Assembly: GCA_029880265.1 (NCBI GenBank)
Contig: JAOUOT010000003.1
Span: forward strand, 105,762-169,761
Source: Spirochaetia bacterium
GTDB lineage: Bacteria; Spirochaetota; Leptospiria; Turneriellales; JAOUOS01
Length of the DNA stretch: 64,000 bases
Direction: 5' to 3'
Shown: piece by piece, positions 25,037-34,069 of the stretch
Layout of the letters: the number at the start of each line of letters is the position of its first letter
Position numbering within the stretch: the stretch's first letter is position 1
Made by a program: the position numbers and the translations under genes
The notes under the pieces: generated by a model
The model's database searches: none
Told to the model about the DNA's origin: nothing
What the model saw: the letters and a program-made list of their open reading frames with translations, nothing else

Positions 25037-26008
25037 CTATTTAACAAGAGAATTTCTTTCCCAGAAAACATTATCATGATAGCCCTGAATTGACTTGTCT
25101 TTTTCAGCCAACTCTAATCTTTTTTCGGTTAAACAGCAGTACATTAAATCTTTTTCAATTCCTATAAAACGACGTCTAAGTTTTTTGGCCGTTACCAGAG
25201 TCGTACCTGAACCTGAAAAGGGGTCTAATATAAGATCGTTTTCATCAGAGCTCGCTAAGATTAGTTTTGCGACAAGTTTCTCTGATTTTTGCGTCGGATG
25301 GTCAGTATTCTCGGGCATCGACCAGAAGGGAATTGTAATATCTCCCCAGAAATTTGAAGGGTGCGTAAGCCTGAATTTACCTTCAGGAAGAGTGTCCCAG
25401 TCTTTCGGATTTCCTTTTTCGTCGACATAAGGGGCAATCACCCTTTTTTTTATTTTTACGCTTTCAATATTGAACTTATAATTTTTACTTTTGGTGAAAA
25501 AATAAATATCTTCCAGCGAATTTTTCCAGTTGGTTTTTGCTCCTCTGCCTTTTTCTCTTTCCCATGTAATTCTATTTTGTGGTATAAAATAATCTTTCGC
25601 GCAATTATAAATTAAAGGCGAACTCTGCCAATCGCAGCAAATATAAACAGAGGCGTTTTCTTTCATAATTCTTTTGATTTGATTTAGCCATGAGTGAAGC
25701 CAGTTTTCATACTCTTCATCGTTCGTTCTCTTAAAGCTGCTTGAGTTAAACGATTTAGTTAAATTATAAGGCGGGTCGGCAATAACAAGATCAATCGACT
25801 CTGAAGGAATTTTTTCAATAAATTCAAACAAATCGGCGTTGATTGTTTTATTGATAAGTTCTTTAAAATCGGCCTTCAATGCCTGATTTTGGCTTACTGT
25901 TTTTTTTTGGTAATAAGGCTCTTCTTCTTTGCTTAACTGCAGGGTGCGATTATTGGGAGCTTTTGTTTTTTCATTATTCTTTTTATCATCAGTATTCTTA
26001 TGCGACAT
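25037..26008 (-). CDS. DNA methyltransferase, DPPY type (beta class)
   Basis: 323 residues. Transfers a methyl group from S-adenosylmethionine to adenine N6 (or cytosine N4). The catalytic motif DPPYNL is at residues 78-83 and lies before the AdoMet-binding motif LDPFSGSGTT (about 257-266), the beta-class order. HPTQKSEKL is also present. The variable middle part (KGRGAKTNWKNSLEDIYFF, THPSNFWGDITIPFWSMPENTD) would set the target sequence, which cannot be read here. No restriction endonuclease is adjacent, so it looks solitary and may serve regulation or mismatch repair. The N-terminal 45 residues are charged and probably disordered. Confidence 0.9.
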   Translation of the reverse strand: MSHKNTDDKKNNEKTKAPNNRTLQLSKEEEPYYQKKTVSQNQALKADFKELINKTINADLFEFIEKIPSESIDLVIADPPYNLTKSFNSSSFKRTNDEEYENWLHSWLNQIKRIMKENASVYICCDWQSSPLIYNCAKDYFIPQNRITWEREKGRGAKTNWKNSLEDIYFFTKSKNYKFNIESVKIKKRVIAPYVDEKGNPKDWDTLPEGKFRLTHPSNFWGDITIPFWSMPENTDHPTQKSEKLVAKLILASSDENDLILDPFSGSGTTLVTAKKLRRRFIGIEKDLMYCCLTEKRLELAEKDKSIQGYHDNVFWERNSLVK

Positions 26009-26112
26009 AATCTTGGTATAAGATAATAAAAGCTTTTAGATTGTAAAATATTTTATTGCATTATTATTTTTTTCCATGAAGTTCATTTACGGGCAGATAA
26101 AACCATTATAAA

Positions 26113-27387
26113 TTAAAAATGAACACCAAAACCCAATGATATTGAAATGCCCGAAAGCTCGACAGAAACTCTATTGCCGTCGCGGTATGTTCTTGAAAAA
26201 TTGAAATTCTGATACTCTGCGAATGTCCCGTTTCTATCAATGTCGGCGTCAGATTCAATACTGTTTGACTGAAGATTACCGCTGCTTTCAAAGTGTTTAG
26301 GCGTATATCTTGGGAAGTAGAAAAAGCCGCCCTTAAAATTGATTGATAAACGTTTTGAAATTAAAAATTCTATGCCCAAAAAAATATCTGTGATAAATTG
26401 CGGTTCATAAGAGTAGCCGTTAACCAAAACTCTTTTATTAACAATTTCAGGCGTACCTGTTGTTGCGTTAAAATCCCATACGGGAAACTCGGGTAAATCT
26501 TGATACAAATTGGTATCGAGCAAGAGATAAAAGCTGCCGCCAGCTAAAAAATTAAAGCGGGCAGAAACAGGAAGGGTCAATATACCTGAAAGTCTGACGC
26601 CTGAGCCTGAAAATTGGTAATAACGTGTAATATTAGAATGTTGAATTGAATTTCCGTCAGTTACGCTTATTTTTTCGTCGTCCAGATGAGTAATGCCGCC
26701 CGAATCCATACCCACATAACCAAAGCCGATATTCAAATAGCTGTTCCATTTATAGTGAATATCAACACCCCATATACCTAAAATCGCGCTGGGGTCCTTC
26801 ACGGGAATGTAGCCTTTTATGATTGGTTTAATCGCGAGGCCGTATTTGCTTTGAAAAGAGGCTCTCTGGTATTTTTCAGACTCTTCTGCGATTAGAGATT
26901 TTTCAATGTTAATTTTTTTAGCGGCCGCGACAGATCCCGTTTCGGTATCTACAAGTCTTGCCGAAACAATAAAATTTTCAGAATCTTCGTTAATTTCGCC
27001 AAATACCATAACTTCAATGGCTTTTAAATTGCCAGGTTCAAGGGCCGAAGAATCTTCTACAATGCCGGTTAAACTGAGTTCCTGCTCTTTCAAAATGGTT
27101 TCTAAAGATGAGCGGTCAATAACGTCAAAGATTGTCGTTTTTCTAAAGTTTTCAACAAACAGGGCTGAAACCATTTGCCCTACTTTATGATTTTCTGCCG
27201 TTTTTGTATTGTTCTTAAAGTCAGTTATACCAAGATTTTTCTTAATAAGAAATCTTTCTTTCGAGTTTACATAACTTTCGGTCAGAGATTTTGTTAACTC
27301 TTTAATCTGTGAATCAACCGAAGCATATACCGAATGAGATATCATAAATAATATGATAGAAATAAACAGTTTTAGTTGTTTAGACAT
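26113..27387 (-). CDS. CsgG-domain protein fused to an outer-membrane beta-barrel
   Basis: 424 residues. Start at 27387 follows a GGGGGGGGTGG ribosome-site region; the frame is open 17 codons further up but that part is not leader-like. A signal peptide ends HSVYA. The region GITDFKNNTKTAENHKVGQMVSAL…FDVIDRSSLETILKEQELSLTG…VMVFGEI…ARLVDTETG is the CsgG fold, which in curli systems builds an outer-membrane secretion channel. After about residue 200, alternating strands (YLNIGFGYVGMD, RFNFLAGGSFYLLLDT) and the terminal GISISLGFGVHF suggest a barrel. Curli subunit genes are not seen nearby. Function unknown; the poly-G tract before it may make expression variable. Confidence 0.75.
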   Translation of the reverse strand: MSKQLKLFISIILFMISHSVYASVDSQIKELTKSLTESYVNSKERFLIKKNLGITDFKNNTKTAENHKVGQMVSALFVENFRKTTIFDVIDRSSLETILKEQELSLTGIVEDSSALEPGNLKAIEVMVFGEINEDSENFIVSARLVDTETGSVAAAKKINIEKSLIAEESEKYQRASFQSKYGLAIKPIIKGYIPVKDPSAILGIWGVDIHYKWNSYLNIGFGYVGMDSGGITHLDDEKISVTDGNSIQHSNITRYYQFSGSGVRLSGILTLPVSARFNFLAGGSFYLLLDTNLYQDLPEFPVWDFNATTGTPEIVNKRVLVNGYSYEPQFITDIFLGIEFLISKRLSINFKGGFFYFPRYTPKHFESSGNLQSNSIESDADIDRNGTFAEYQNFNFSRTYRDGNRVSVELSGISISLGFGVHF

Positions 27388-27392
27388 AACCA

Positions 27393-27400
27393 CCCCCCCC
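27393..27400 (-). promoter_or_regulatory. poly-G tract in the ribosome-site region
   Basis: Eight consecutive G on the coding strand (C on the plus strand, 27393-27400), 5 bases before the start codon of the CsgG-barrel gene. Slippage would change ribosome-site strength or spacing. Confidence 0.6.
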
Positions 27401-27492
27401 AGATTTATCAACAAAATATAGAACCTCTGCTTTGTCAAGATATTTTAGACATTTTGGCATGGCCTATTGTCGCAAGAGCGCGTAGAATAAGC

Positions 27493-28902
27493 TTAAATAA
27501 ATTCGAAAACCCGTTCCATTATTAAAGACCGCGAGCCTTTTACCAGAAGATGATCGTCTTTTCTCATTTTTTTTGCAAGAAATTCAACGCCGGCTTTGAT
27601 GTCAGAGCTTTCGTTAAACGCGGCAAAAAGGTCATCAGATAAGCCGCCGGCGTCTTTCCATCCGGCAGTAAAAGCTTCGATTTCTTTTTCGTCTTTTGAG
27701 CTGAAAAATACGGATGTAAAGCCGAACTGAAAAGCCGCCTTTCCCAGATTCTTATGCGCCTGAAGAGACTTATCGCCGAGTTCTGCCATAGAACCGAAAG
27801 CGCCAAAAGCAGAGGCATTGCCTTTGACATCGTGAATAAATTCAAAAGCCGCTTTATACGAGGCTTCGTTGGCGTTATAGGTATCGTCCCATATATGGTA
27901 TTTTTTATTTTCAAAAAGCTGAAGTCTGCCGGGCATTTGTTTAAGCTCATGCAGATGGTTTAATATTTCTGGCAGTTTTTCTTTTAAGACTTCTTTTGTT
28001 TGCGCAAGGTTTTCAAATATCTGCCATATAAAAGTAAAATTTCTAAACTGGCGCCTGCCTACAGCGGGATACACATACTCATGATTGTTATACGAAAATC
28101 TTGTGCCTTCTGAAGTAATTCTTACATTATTTAACCCCTGCGGCAATTCAGGAACGCTTTTTAATTCAATATTATCTGGTTTGCACTTTTCGTTTATTTT
28201 GTCGAAATGAGCAATCTCTTCGGGAACAAATAAAACGCCTTCGGCTGGCATGCCGCATATAATATCAGATTTTTCTTCGGCGATATTTTCTGTCGATTGA
28301 AAAAAACTGATATGCCCCGCGGCAATTGAAGTAATAACGGCGGCGTCAGGTTTTGCCCATAAACTTAACTGTTTTATTTCGCCGGGATGATTGGTTCCCA
28401 TTTCAATGACAGCAAATTCATGTTTTTCTTCAAGCTCCAAGAGCGTAAAAGGCAGACCAAACTGGTTATTGAAATTGCCCGATGTTTTATGAACCTTTTC
28501 TTTTGAAAACATCTGCGACAAGAAAAAAGCCGCAATTTCTTTTGTACTTGATTTTCCGTTTGAGCCCGTTACGGCAAAAACAAACGGATTTATTTTCTCT
28601 CTTTTTAATTTGGCCATCTCGCCTAAAAAGCTGTTACAGTCTTTTACGGCAAGGCCGTCATATTTTTCTACAACCGAGGTTTTTTCATAAATGATGCCAT
28701 CCGCGCCTTTTTTAAGAGCCTGCTCAATATATTTATGCCCGTCGGCGCTTTCGCCTTTAAGGCATATAAACCAGTCGCCTTTTTGAATTTCTCTTGAGTC
28801 ATGCTGAATTTGGCCCACAATATCTGAAGAATCTTTATTTATAATTTCAGCTTCTGCCGATTTGATATTCAGTAACGATTCTAAATTTAAATTTACCCGC
28901 AT
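27493..28902 (-). CDS. murF: UDP-N-acetylmuramoyl-tripeptide--D-alanyl-D-alanine ligase
   Basis: 469 residues. Adds D-Ala-D-Ala to the UDP-MurNAc tripeptide, completing the peptidoglycan precursor in the cytoplasm. N-terminal MurF domain with SRxIxxGDWFICLKGE, ATP loop VTGSNGKSST, VIEMGTNHPGEIKQL, and DDTYNANEASYKAAF, the MurF-type NANP-like region. C-terminal domain ends VKGSRSLIMERV. It starts 5 bases after the murE stop on the same strand. Confidence 0.96.
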   Translation of the reverse strand: MRVNLNLESLLNIKSAEAEIINKDSSDIVGQIQHDSREIQKGDWFICLKGESADGHKYIEQALKKGADGIIYEKTSVVEKYDGLAVKDCNSFLGEMAKLKREKINPFVFAVTGSNGKSSTKEIAAFFLSQMFSKEKVHKTSGNFNNQFGLPFTLLELEEKHEFAVIEMGTNHPGEIKQLSLWAKPDAAVITSIAAGHISFFQSTENIAEEKSDIICGMPAEGVLFVPEEIAHFDKINEKCKPDNIELKSVPELPQGLNNVRITSEGTRFSYNNHEYVYPAVGRRQFRNFTFIWQIFENLAQTKEVLKEKLPEILNHLHELKQMPGRLQLFENKKYHIWDDTYNANEASYKAAFEFIHDVKGNASAFGAFGSMAELGDKSLQAHKNLGKAAFQFGFTSVFFSSKDEKEIEAFTAGWKDAGGLSDDLFAAFNESSDIKAGVEFLAKKMRKDDHLLVKGSRSLIMERVFEFI

Positions 28903-28907
28903 AATTC

Positions 28908-30413
28908 TTATACCAATATAATTTTTTTTAAAAGCTCTTCGGCTGTCTCTTTATCGTCAAAATGACGCTTTTCTTTGCCTATGATCTGATAATTTTCATG
29001 CCCCTTGCCGGCAATTAAAAGGCAGTCGTTTCTACCCAATTTTTTTATGCCCATGGCAATCGCCTCTTTTCGATCATAAATGATATCATGTTCGGCGCGT
29101 ATATCGCCTTTTAAGATGTCGTTTACAATTTCTTTGGGGTCTTCTTCTCTGGGATTATCGTTTGTTATGATCACAAAATCTGAAAGTCTTGATGCGGCCT
29201 CGGCCATTATCGGTCTTTTCTCTTTATCGCGGTTGCCCCCGCAGCCGAAAACGGTTATTATTTTACGGGGGCCTAATTCTCTTAGCGTCTTAAGCGCGTT
29301 TTCAAGCGCGTCGGGTGTATGCGAATAATCAATCACAATTTTTCTGCCGCCTTTAGCGTGTATGATTTCCATTCTGCCGGGCGGCGGCTGAACCAGGGCG
29401 ATTTTTTCAAGAACCGTATTCTCGTTAAAGCCTAAAAGTTTAAGCGTCAAAAAAACCGAGGACATATTATACAAATTAAAAATTCCCGTCATTAAAGTTT
29501 TTAGATTATATACCTGACCTTCAAAACGTAAATCGACCGAATAGCCCTCCCATGAAGGCGTTATATTTTCAAGAGAAGCGTCGCCGTCTTTGCCTAAAAG
29601 AATTACAGAAAACGGCGGATTTTTTTCTTTCAGCCAGTTTGCCATCCGCATGCCGTATTCGTCGTTTACGCAGATAACGGCTCCTTTGGCTTTCGCAGAG
29701 TTTTCAAGCATGATTTGAAACAATTCTTTTTTGCTTTCAAAATAATTTTCCATTGTCTGGTGATAGTCAAGATGATCGGGGGTAAGGTTGGTGAAAACTC
29801 CCGCGCTCCATGAAAGATTTTTTACCCTGCCCTGCGAAAGACCGTGCGAGCTGACTTCCATCGCGGTATATTTCGCCTCTTTCTCTTTTGCTTTTTTTAA
29901 GGTTTTATAAAGTTCAATAATGCCCGGCGTGGTTAAATTAGAAGGAAGAACCTCGTCATGAAAATACATCCCCAGCGTGCCTATGCAGGCGGCTTTCTCG
30001 TTCATCATGTTGATTACGCTGTAGATTGCCTGCGTTATGGTTGTTTTGCCGTTTGTGCCCGTAACCGCGATAAGGCTCATCGCCTCGGCAGGGTCGCCTG
30101 ATAAAAAAGAAATTGTTTTCGCGCTTGTATCTGAAAAATCTGATGCAAAAAATACGGGTAATTCTTTCGCGAAATTTTCATGATTTTCAACTTCATCGCG
30201 GTATTTACTGTCGACAAAAACGGCGGCCGTTTTTTTTTCAAGGGCCTCAAAAACAAAATCTTTGCCTTTATGAACGGTTCCGTCAAACGAGAAAAAGGCG
30301 CTTTTTTCTTTTGCCTGGCGGCTGTCAGACGTGATATCTTCAATCTCAATTTCTTCGCCAGAAAAAGCGGTTTGCCAATTTAACGAATGCCAATTTTCTT
30401 TTTTAAATTTCAT
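28908..30413 (-). CDS. murE: UDP-N-acetylmuramoylalanyl-D-glutamate--2,6-diaminopimelate ligase
   Basis: 501 residues. Adds the third residue of the peptidoglycan stem. ATP loop AVTGTNGKTT at residues 116-125, SSHGLSQGRV, FTNLTPDHLDYH, the carbamylated-lysine region YFESKKELF and DYSHTPDALENAL. The C-terminal motif TNDNPREEDP contains DNPR, the marker of meso-diaminopimelate-adding MurE; lysine- or ornithine-adding enzymes differ here. The third residue is therefore inferred to be meso-DAP. The upstream gene vapC ends only 4 bases away, so murE is read through from the toxin-antitoxin promoter or an undetected internal one. Confidence 0.96.
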   Translation of the reverse strand: MKFKKENWHSLNWQTAFSGEEIEIEDITSDSRQAKEKSAFFSFDGTVHKGKDFVFEALEKKTAAVFVDSKYRDEVENHENFAKELPVFFASDFSDTSAKTISFLSGDPAEAMSLIAVTGTNGKTTITQAIYSVINMMNEKAACIGTLGMYFHDEVLPSNLTTPGIIELYKTLKKAKEKEAKYTAMEVSSHGLSQGRVKNLSWSAGVFTNLTPDHLDYHQTMENYFESKKELFQIMLENSAKAKGAVICVNDEYGMRMANWLKEKNPPFSVILLGKDGDASLENITPSWEGYSVDLRFEGQVYNLKTLMTGIFNLYNMSSVFLTLKLLGFNENTVLEKIALVQPPPGRMEIIHAKGGRKIVIDYSHTPDALENALKTLRELGPRKIITVFGCGGNRDKEKRPIMAEAASRLSDFVIITNDNPREEDPKEIVNDILKGDIRAEHDIIYDRKEAIAMGIKKLGRNDCLLIAGKGHENYQIIGKEKRHFDDKETAEELLKKIILV

Positions 30414-30417
30414 CTGT

Positions 30418-30849
30418 TTATATAAAAGGATTCACTGTTTTTATTTTTTTTATACGGCTAAAATCGCGGTCAAGACTGTACAAACATGAAACGCCGTGTT
30501 CTATTGATATCGCGGCGATTCTGGCGTCATGTATTTTGGGCCCTGATATCTTAGATTCAACAATAATATCTTGAAAGATTTTTAAAAACTTTTCTCTTTC
30601 AGAAATAAAATAAAGATTGGGCGATTCGCTTAAGTATTCTATTTCTTTTAACGCTTCGCCTGCCGGGGTCGGTATTTTAAATATTTCAGGATGCGTCACG
30701 ATGGCAAGAAATTCGCTTACGCAAGGGTACGGTATGGCCCACGGCTCGTTTGATTCGTGAAGTTTTAGAATAAATTGCCGCGCCTCGTTGTGCCATTTAT
30801 TATCGACCCTGTGATAATAGACAAGTATATTTGTATCAATAGCCGTCAA
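30418..30849 (-). CDS. PIN-domain toxin, VapC-like
   Basis: 143 residues, usual for VapC endoribonucleases. The PIN-fold acids are present: Asp5 in AIDTNILVY, a Glu in PCVSEFLAIV, and Asp residues in KIHDARIAAIS and YSLDRDFSRI. These bind Mg for RNA cleavage. It starts 3 bases after the stop of the antitoxin gene and ends 4 bases before murE. The target RNA is unknown. Confidence 0.9.
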   Translation of the reverse strand: MTAIDTNILVYYHRVDNKWHNEARQFILKLHESNEPWAIPYPCVSEFLAIVTHPEIFKIPTPAGEALKEIEYLSESPNLYFISEREKFLKIFQDIIVESKISGPKIHDARIAAISIEHGVSCLYSLDRDFSRIKKIKTVNPFI

Positions 30850-30852
30850 AGA

Positions 30853-31098
30853 TTAACCGCCCCGTTTTTCATAAATTATTTCGCGTATTTTATCCCAATT
30901 GCCGTCTAAAGACGGGTCTGTAAAGCCGTTTCCCTTAAAGTGGTTCTCTTTTAATTTATGAGTTTTCTTTCCCGTTTTTTTTTGAATGTATTCCTGCAAT
31001 GCCTTTTGTACGAGTTTGGTTAAAGACGTTCCCTCTTTCTTTGCCGTTTTTTTAGCGTCTTCAAGAAGAGGGTTCGGCAGATGCAAGGTCGTTTTCAT
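30853..31098 (-). CDS. ribbon-helix-helix antitoxin, VapB-like
   Basis: 81 residues. Begins MKTTLHLPNPLLEDAKKTAKKEGTSLTKLVQKAL, the beta-strand plus two helices of ribbon-helix-helix DNA-binding proteins. The C-terminal part (DPSLDGNWDKIREIIYEKRGG) is the acidic/aromatic tail that would wrap the toxin. The start is placed at 31098; a start eight codons upstream would read through the promoter and operator. No ribosome site is seen, consistent with the leaderless mRNA predicted from the promoter. Confidence 0.85.
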   Translation of the reverse strand: MKTTLHLPNPLLEDAKKTAKKEGTSLTKLVQKALQEYIQKKTGKKTHKLKENHFKGNGFTDPSLDGNWDKIREIIYEKRGG

Positions 31099-31104
31099 AA
31101 TAAC

Positions 31105-31133
31105 ATAATAATAAATTGCCATATGTATGGCAA
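31105..31133 (-). promoter_or_regulatory. vapB promoter with overlapping palindromic operator
   Basis: On the minus strand TTGCCA (31133-31128), 17 bases, TATTAT (31110-31105), 6 bases, ATG (31098). A perfect palindrome TTGCCATA-CA-TATGGCAA (31133-31116) covers the -35 box and most of the spacer, the position expected for autorepression by a VapBC complex. Confidence 0.65.
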
Positions 31134-31313
31134 GAAGTTTTTCTGTATTTATGGTAAAGTTCTAGAGTGAATATGACGGGTGTCTTTCTGGTTAGAACTA
31201 AACTGGTCATTGTAAATGATGCTACAAAAACATGCCTTCATAAAAAAGAAATTTTCTTTTGCGATACCCCGGCATATTCACGCAAAAGAGCGAAAGCAAA
31301 AAGATTAGAATAC

Positions 31314-32645
31314 TTAACCCGCTACATGAATTTCTTGAACCAGCAAATCGGGAATTTTTACTTTTGAGAAATCATCAGAATAAGAGTTTGAAATCATTTC
31401 AATGTTTAACAGCAATTCGAAAAAATTTGCGCTTAGGGTTATTTCATCAACGGGACGAATTTTTTGACCTTTTTCGATTAAAAATCCCTGGGCGCCAATT
31501 GAAATTTCACCCGATACCTGGGAACATCCGGCGCCGCCTTCTAACTCTGTAATATACAGGCATTTATCTTTTGAGCTGAGAAGATCGTCAATAAAAGCGT
31601 CGCTCTTTTCAAGAAGAATGTTCCAGATGCCGGTAGAAACCTGCGAGGCATAACCCCGTTTGCCATGTCCCGTTGATTTGCGGTTTTCTTTGGCGGCGCT
31701 TTCAAGGTTATAAAGATAAGATTCTAAAGTTCCGTCTTTTATAAGATAAAGTTTTTCGGCAATTGTGCCCTCGTCGTCAAATAAGGTCGAGCCCGCTCCG
31801 TTTATCAAATGCGGGTCAGAGATTAGACTCAAATTATCGACGGCTGTTTTTTGACCCAGTTTACCGGCAAGGCGCGACTGGCCCTTTTGAACGTTTTCTG
31901 CAAAAAAAGAAGATAAAAACATTGAAAAAAGCCGCGAAGCGGTTCTGTTTGAAAACACAACCGGATACTTGCCGCTTTTAACTGGTTTTGCCTCTAGTAA
32001 ATCGACGGCTCTTGCTACGGCTTCTTTGGCAATTTCGCTTGCGATAAAGATATCGGTTTTTCTGCCACCCCTTACATAGTAACCGCTTTTTGCCGAACCG
32101 TTTTTTTCGGCATACACGCTTAAGCCGCCCGATATGGCGTTTGATTTTTTTTCAAAGAAAACGCCTTGTGAATTTAAGACATAGGTTTTCTTAAAGCTTT
32201 TTCCCATGCCCAAATGAGGAATATTTTTTATCAGAGAATTTTCGTTGTAAGCGTTTTCTTCTATTTCAAGAGCCATATTTTTCAGATAATTCAAGTCAAC
32301 TTTTTCAAGTTCTTCATTATAAATTTCAAGTTCTTTTTCAGGCAGGCTGAAAGCAGAAGCGGTTTCAAGTTCTGTCTCGTCAGAAACCTGAGCGTTTTCA
32401 ACAGCGTTATTTATCATCTCTTTAACGGTTTCTGCCGAAAGCTTTTCGGTAAAAGAAAATCCGCATCTTTTGTTTTTAATAACGCGAATGCCCACCCCTG
32501 TCGAAGAGGCGACCTCGGTTTGTATGACCTTTCCCTTGAAAAGCTCAAGACCGGTTTCAAATTTTTCTTCGGCAATGGCGTCAAATTCAAGGTTTTGTCT
32601 TTGCGCTTCTTTCTTTAACTCATCAAGCGATTCAAGTATATTCAT
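31314..32645 (-). CDS. tldE: TldE/PmbA family protein (non-metal subunit of TldD/E protease)
   Basis: 443 residues. Family knowledge: TldE pairs with TldD to form a periplasm-free, cytoplasmic protease that trims unfolded peptides and matures some modified peptides and the CcdA antitoxin. Seen here are GVGIRVIKNKRCGFSFTEKL near the N-terminus, YPVVFSNRTASRLFSMFLSSFFAENVQKGQSRLAGKLGQK, LFDDEG and the closing EISIGAQGFLIEKGQKIRPV. It lacks the HExxxH zinc motif, as expected for TldE. It overlaps tldD by 4 bases. Confidence 0.92.
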   Translation of the reverse strand: MNILESLDELKKEAQRQNLEFDAIAEEKFETGLELFKGKVIQTEVASSTGVGIRVIKNKRCGFSFTEKLSAETVKEMINNAVENAQVSDETELETASAFSLPEKELEIYNEELEKVDLNYLKNMALEIEENAYNENSLIKNIPHLGMGKSFKKTYVLNSQGVFFEKKSNAISGGLSVYAEKNGSAKSGYYVRGGRKTDIFIASEIAKEAVARAVDLLEAKPVKSGKYPVVFSNRTASRLFSMFLSSFFAENVQKGQSRLAGKLGQKTAVDNLSLISDPHLINGAGSTLFDDEGTIAEKLYLIKDGTLESYLYNLESAAKENRKSTGHGKRGYASQVSTGIWNILLEKSDAFIDDLLSSKDKCLYITELEGGAGCSQVSGEISIGAQGFLIEKGQKIRPVDEITLSANFFELLLNIEMISNSYSDDFSKVKIPDLLVQEIHVAG

Positions 32646-34024
32646 CTGCCCCCCACTAAAATTTCGTCTACTTTAATTGTGGGCTGGCCCACCGTAACGG
32701 GAACCCATCCCGATGACGCGCCGCATGTGCCCGCGGTTATTTCTAAATCGTCGCCGCTCATAGATATTTTCTGCATGATTTCATGACCCTTACCGATTAA
32801 GGTCGCGCCTCTTACCGGCTTCTCTATTTTGCCGTTTTTAACAATATAGCCCTCAGAAACGGCAAAGTTAAATTCGCCAGTCGCCGGGTCTACCGAACCC
32901 CCGCCCATTTTTTTGGCAAACAGCCCGAAATCGACAGAAGAAAGCATATTATCAACACTGTGAGAACCTGCAGCGATATAAGTATTTCTCATTCTTGATA
33001 CGGGAGCAAAGCGAAACGATTCTCTTCGGGCGCTGCCGGTTCTCGGCGTATTTGTTTCTATGGCGCCTACTTTATCTGACATATAACTTTTTAATATGCC
33101 GTTTTCAATGAGTATAGTTTTTTGGGCGGGATATCCTTCGTCGTCAATATTTATTGAGCCCCACCCGTTTGGTATCGTGCCGTCGTCAATGGCGGTTAGC
33201 GATTCGTGGGCGATTTTTTGACCCAGCTTTCCCGTAAAGGGAGAGGCAGAACGTCTTATGGCCTCGGTTTCAAGCGGATGTCCGCAGGCTTCGTGAAAGA
33301 TCACGCCGCCAAAACCGTTGCCGAGAATGACGGGCATTTTTTTGCCTTCAATATAGCCAGCGTCTAACATTAAAAGGGCGCGTTCCGCCGCTTCGCGGGC
33401 GCATTTTTCAACGTTTAAATGGTCAAAAAATTCAAAGCCCCGCAACTCTCCCGGCGACTCAGAGGCCTCAAAGCGTTCAGAAGAATTGGCCGCCGTTGCA
33501 GATACGACAAAACGGCATCTTGTTTGCGAATCTGACACCGAAAGCCCTTCGCTGTTAAAAATTTTTATATGCCTTACCGAATCTATGGCCCTTGCGGCCG
33601 CCTGAACAATTTTAGAATCGGTTTCTCTTGCCGAGATGTTGGCTCTTTTTATCAGTTCAAGCTTATTTGAAAGAGGCGTTTTCGCGGGATCTTTTCTTAT
33701 CAAATGTATATCGTCAATTAAGGCTTCTTTAAACGAAATCTCGTGTACAGTTTTTAACGACGAGCCTTCTCTACTTTTCGCCAGTTCTTTTACCATTGAA
33801 ATGAGTATTTCTTCGTCGTCGTTTGATGTAAAGGCGTATAAAACTTCTGTATTAAACAAAAGCCTTATGCCTATGCCATAACTTATGCCAGAGAAAGCCG
33901 TTTCTACTTTGCCGTCTTTCAGAGAAAGCGAACTACTTCTTGTCTCTTCTATAAAAATTTCAGAGAAATCGGCCCCGGCCTCTAAACCGGCCTGTATAAT
34001 ATTTTGCGCTTTATTGGTGTTCAT
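32642..34024 (-). CDS. tldD: TldD metalloprotease subunit
   Basis: 460 residues. Zinc motif HEACGH in GVIFHEACGHPLETEAI near residue 254, followed by SPFTGKLGQKIA and the C-terminal VRGATLIGKGHEIMQKI and GTCGASSGWVPVTVGQPTI that complete the active site in this family. Together with tldE it forms the two-subunit protease. Starts 45 bases after the zinc-ribbon gene; on the minus strand a TATAAT lies 20 bases before the ATG, so an internal promoter is possible. Confidence 0.94.
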   Translation of the reverse strand: MNTNKAQNIIQAGLEAGADFSEIFIEETRSSSLSLKDGKVETAFSGISYGIGIRLLFNTEVLYAFTSNDDEEILISMVKELAKSREGSSLKTVHEISFKEALIDDIHLIRKDPAKTPLSNKLELIKRANISARETDSKIVQAAARAIDSVRHIKIFNSEGLSVSDSQTRCRFVVSATAANSSERFEASESPGELRGFEFFDHLNVEKCAREAAERALLMLDAGYIEGKKMPVILGNGFGGVIFHEACGHPLETEAIRRSASPFTGKLGQKIAHESLTAIDDGTIPNGWGSINIDDEGYPAQKTILIENGILKSYMSDKVGAIETNTPRTGSARRESFRFAPVSRMRNTYIAAGSHSVDNMLSSVDFGLFAKKMGGGSVDPATGEFNFAVSEGYIVKNGKIEKPVRGATLIGKGHEIMQKISMSGDDLEITAGTCGASSGWVPVTVGQPTIKVDEILVGGR

Positions 34025-34069
34025 GTTTTAACGAGGTTCGCCATTATATCAGGTCTTATTCATATTTGC

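Noticed and set aside
31167..31552. Plus-strand frames at the end of tldE and in the gap before vapB
   Set aside because: They run antisense into conserved tldE codons and show no ribosome site or family motif.
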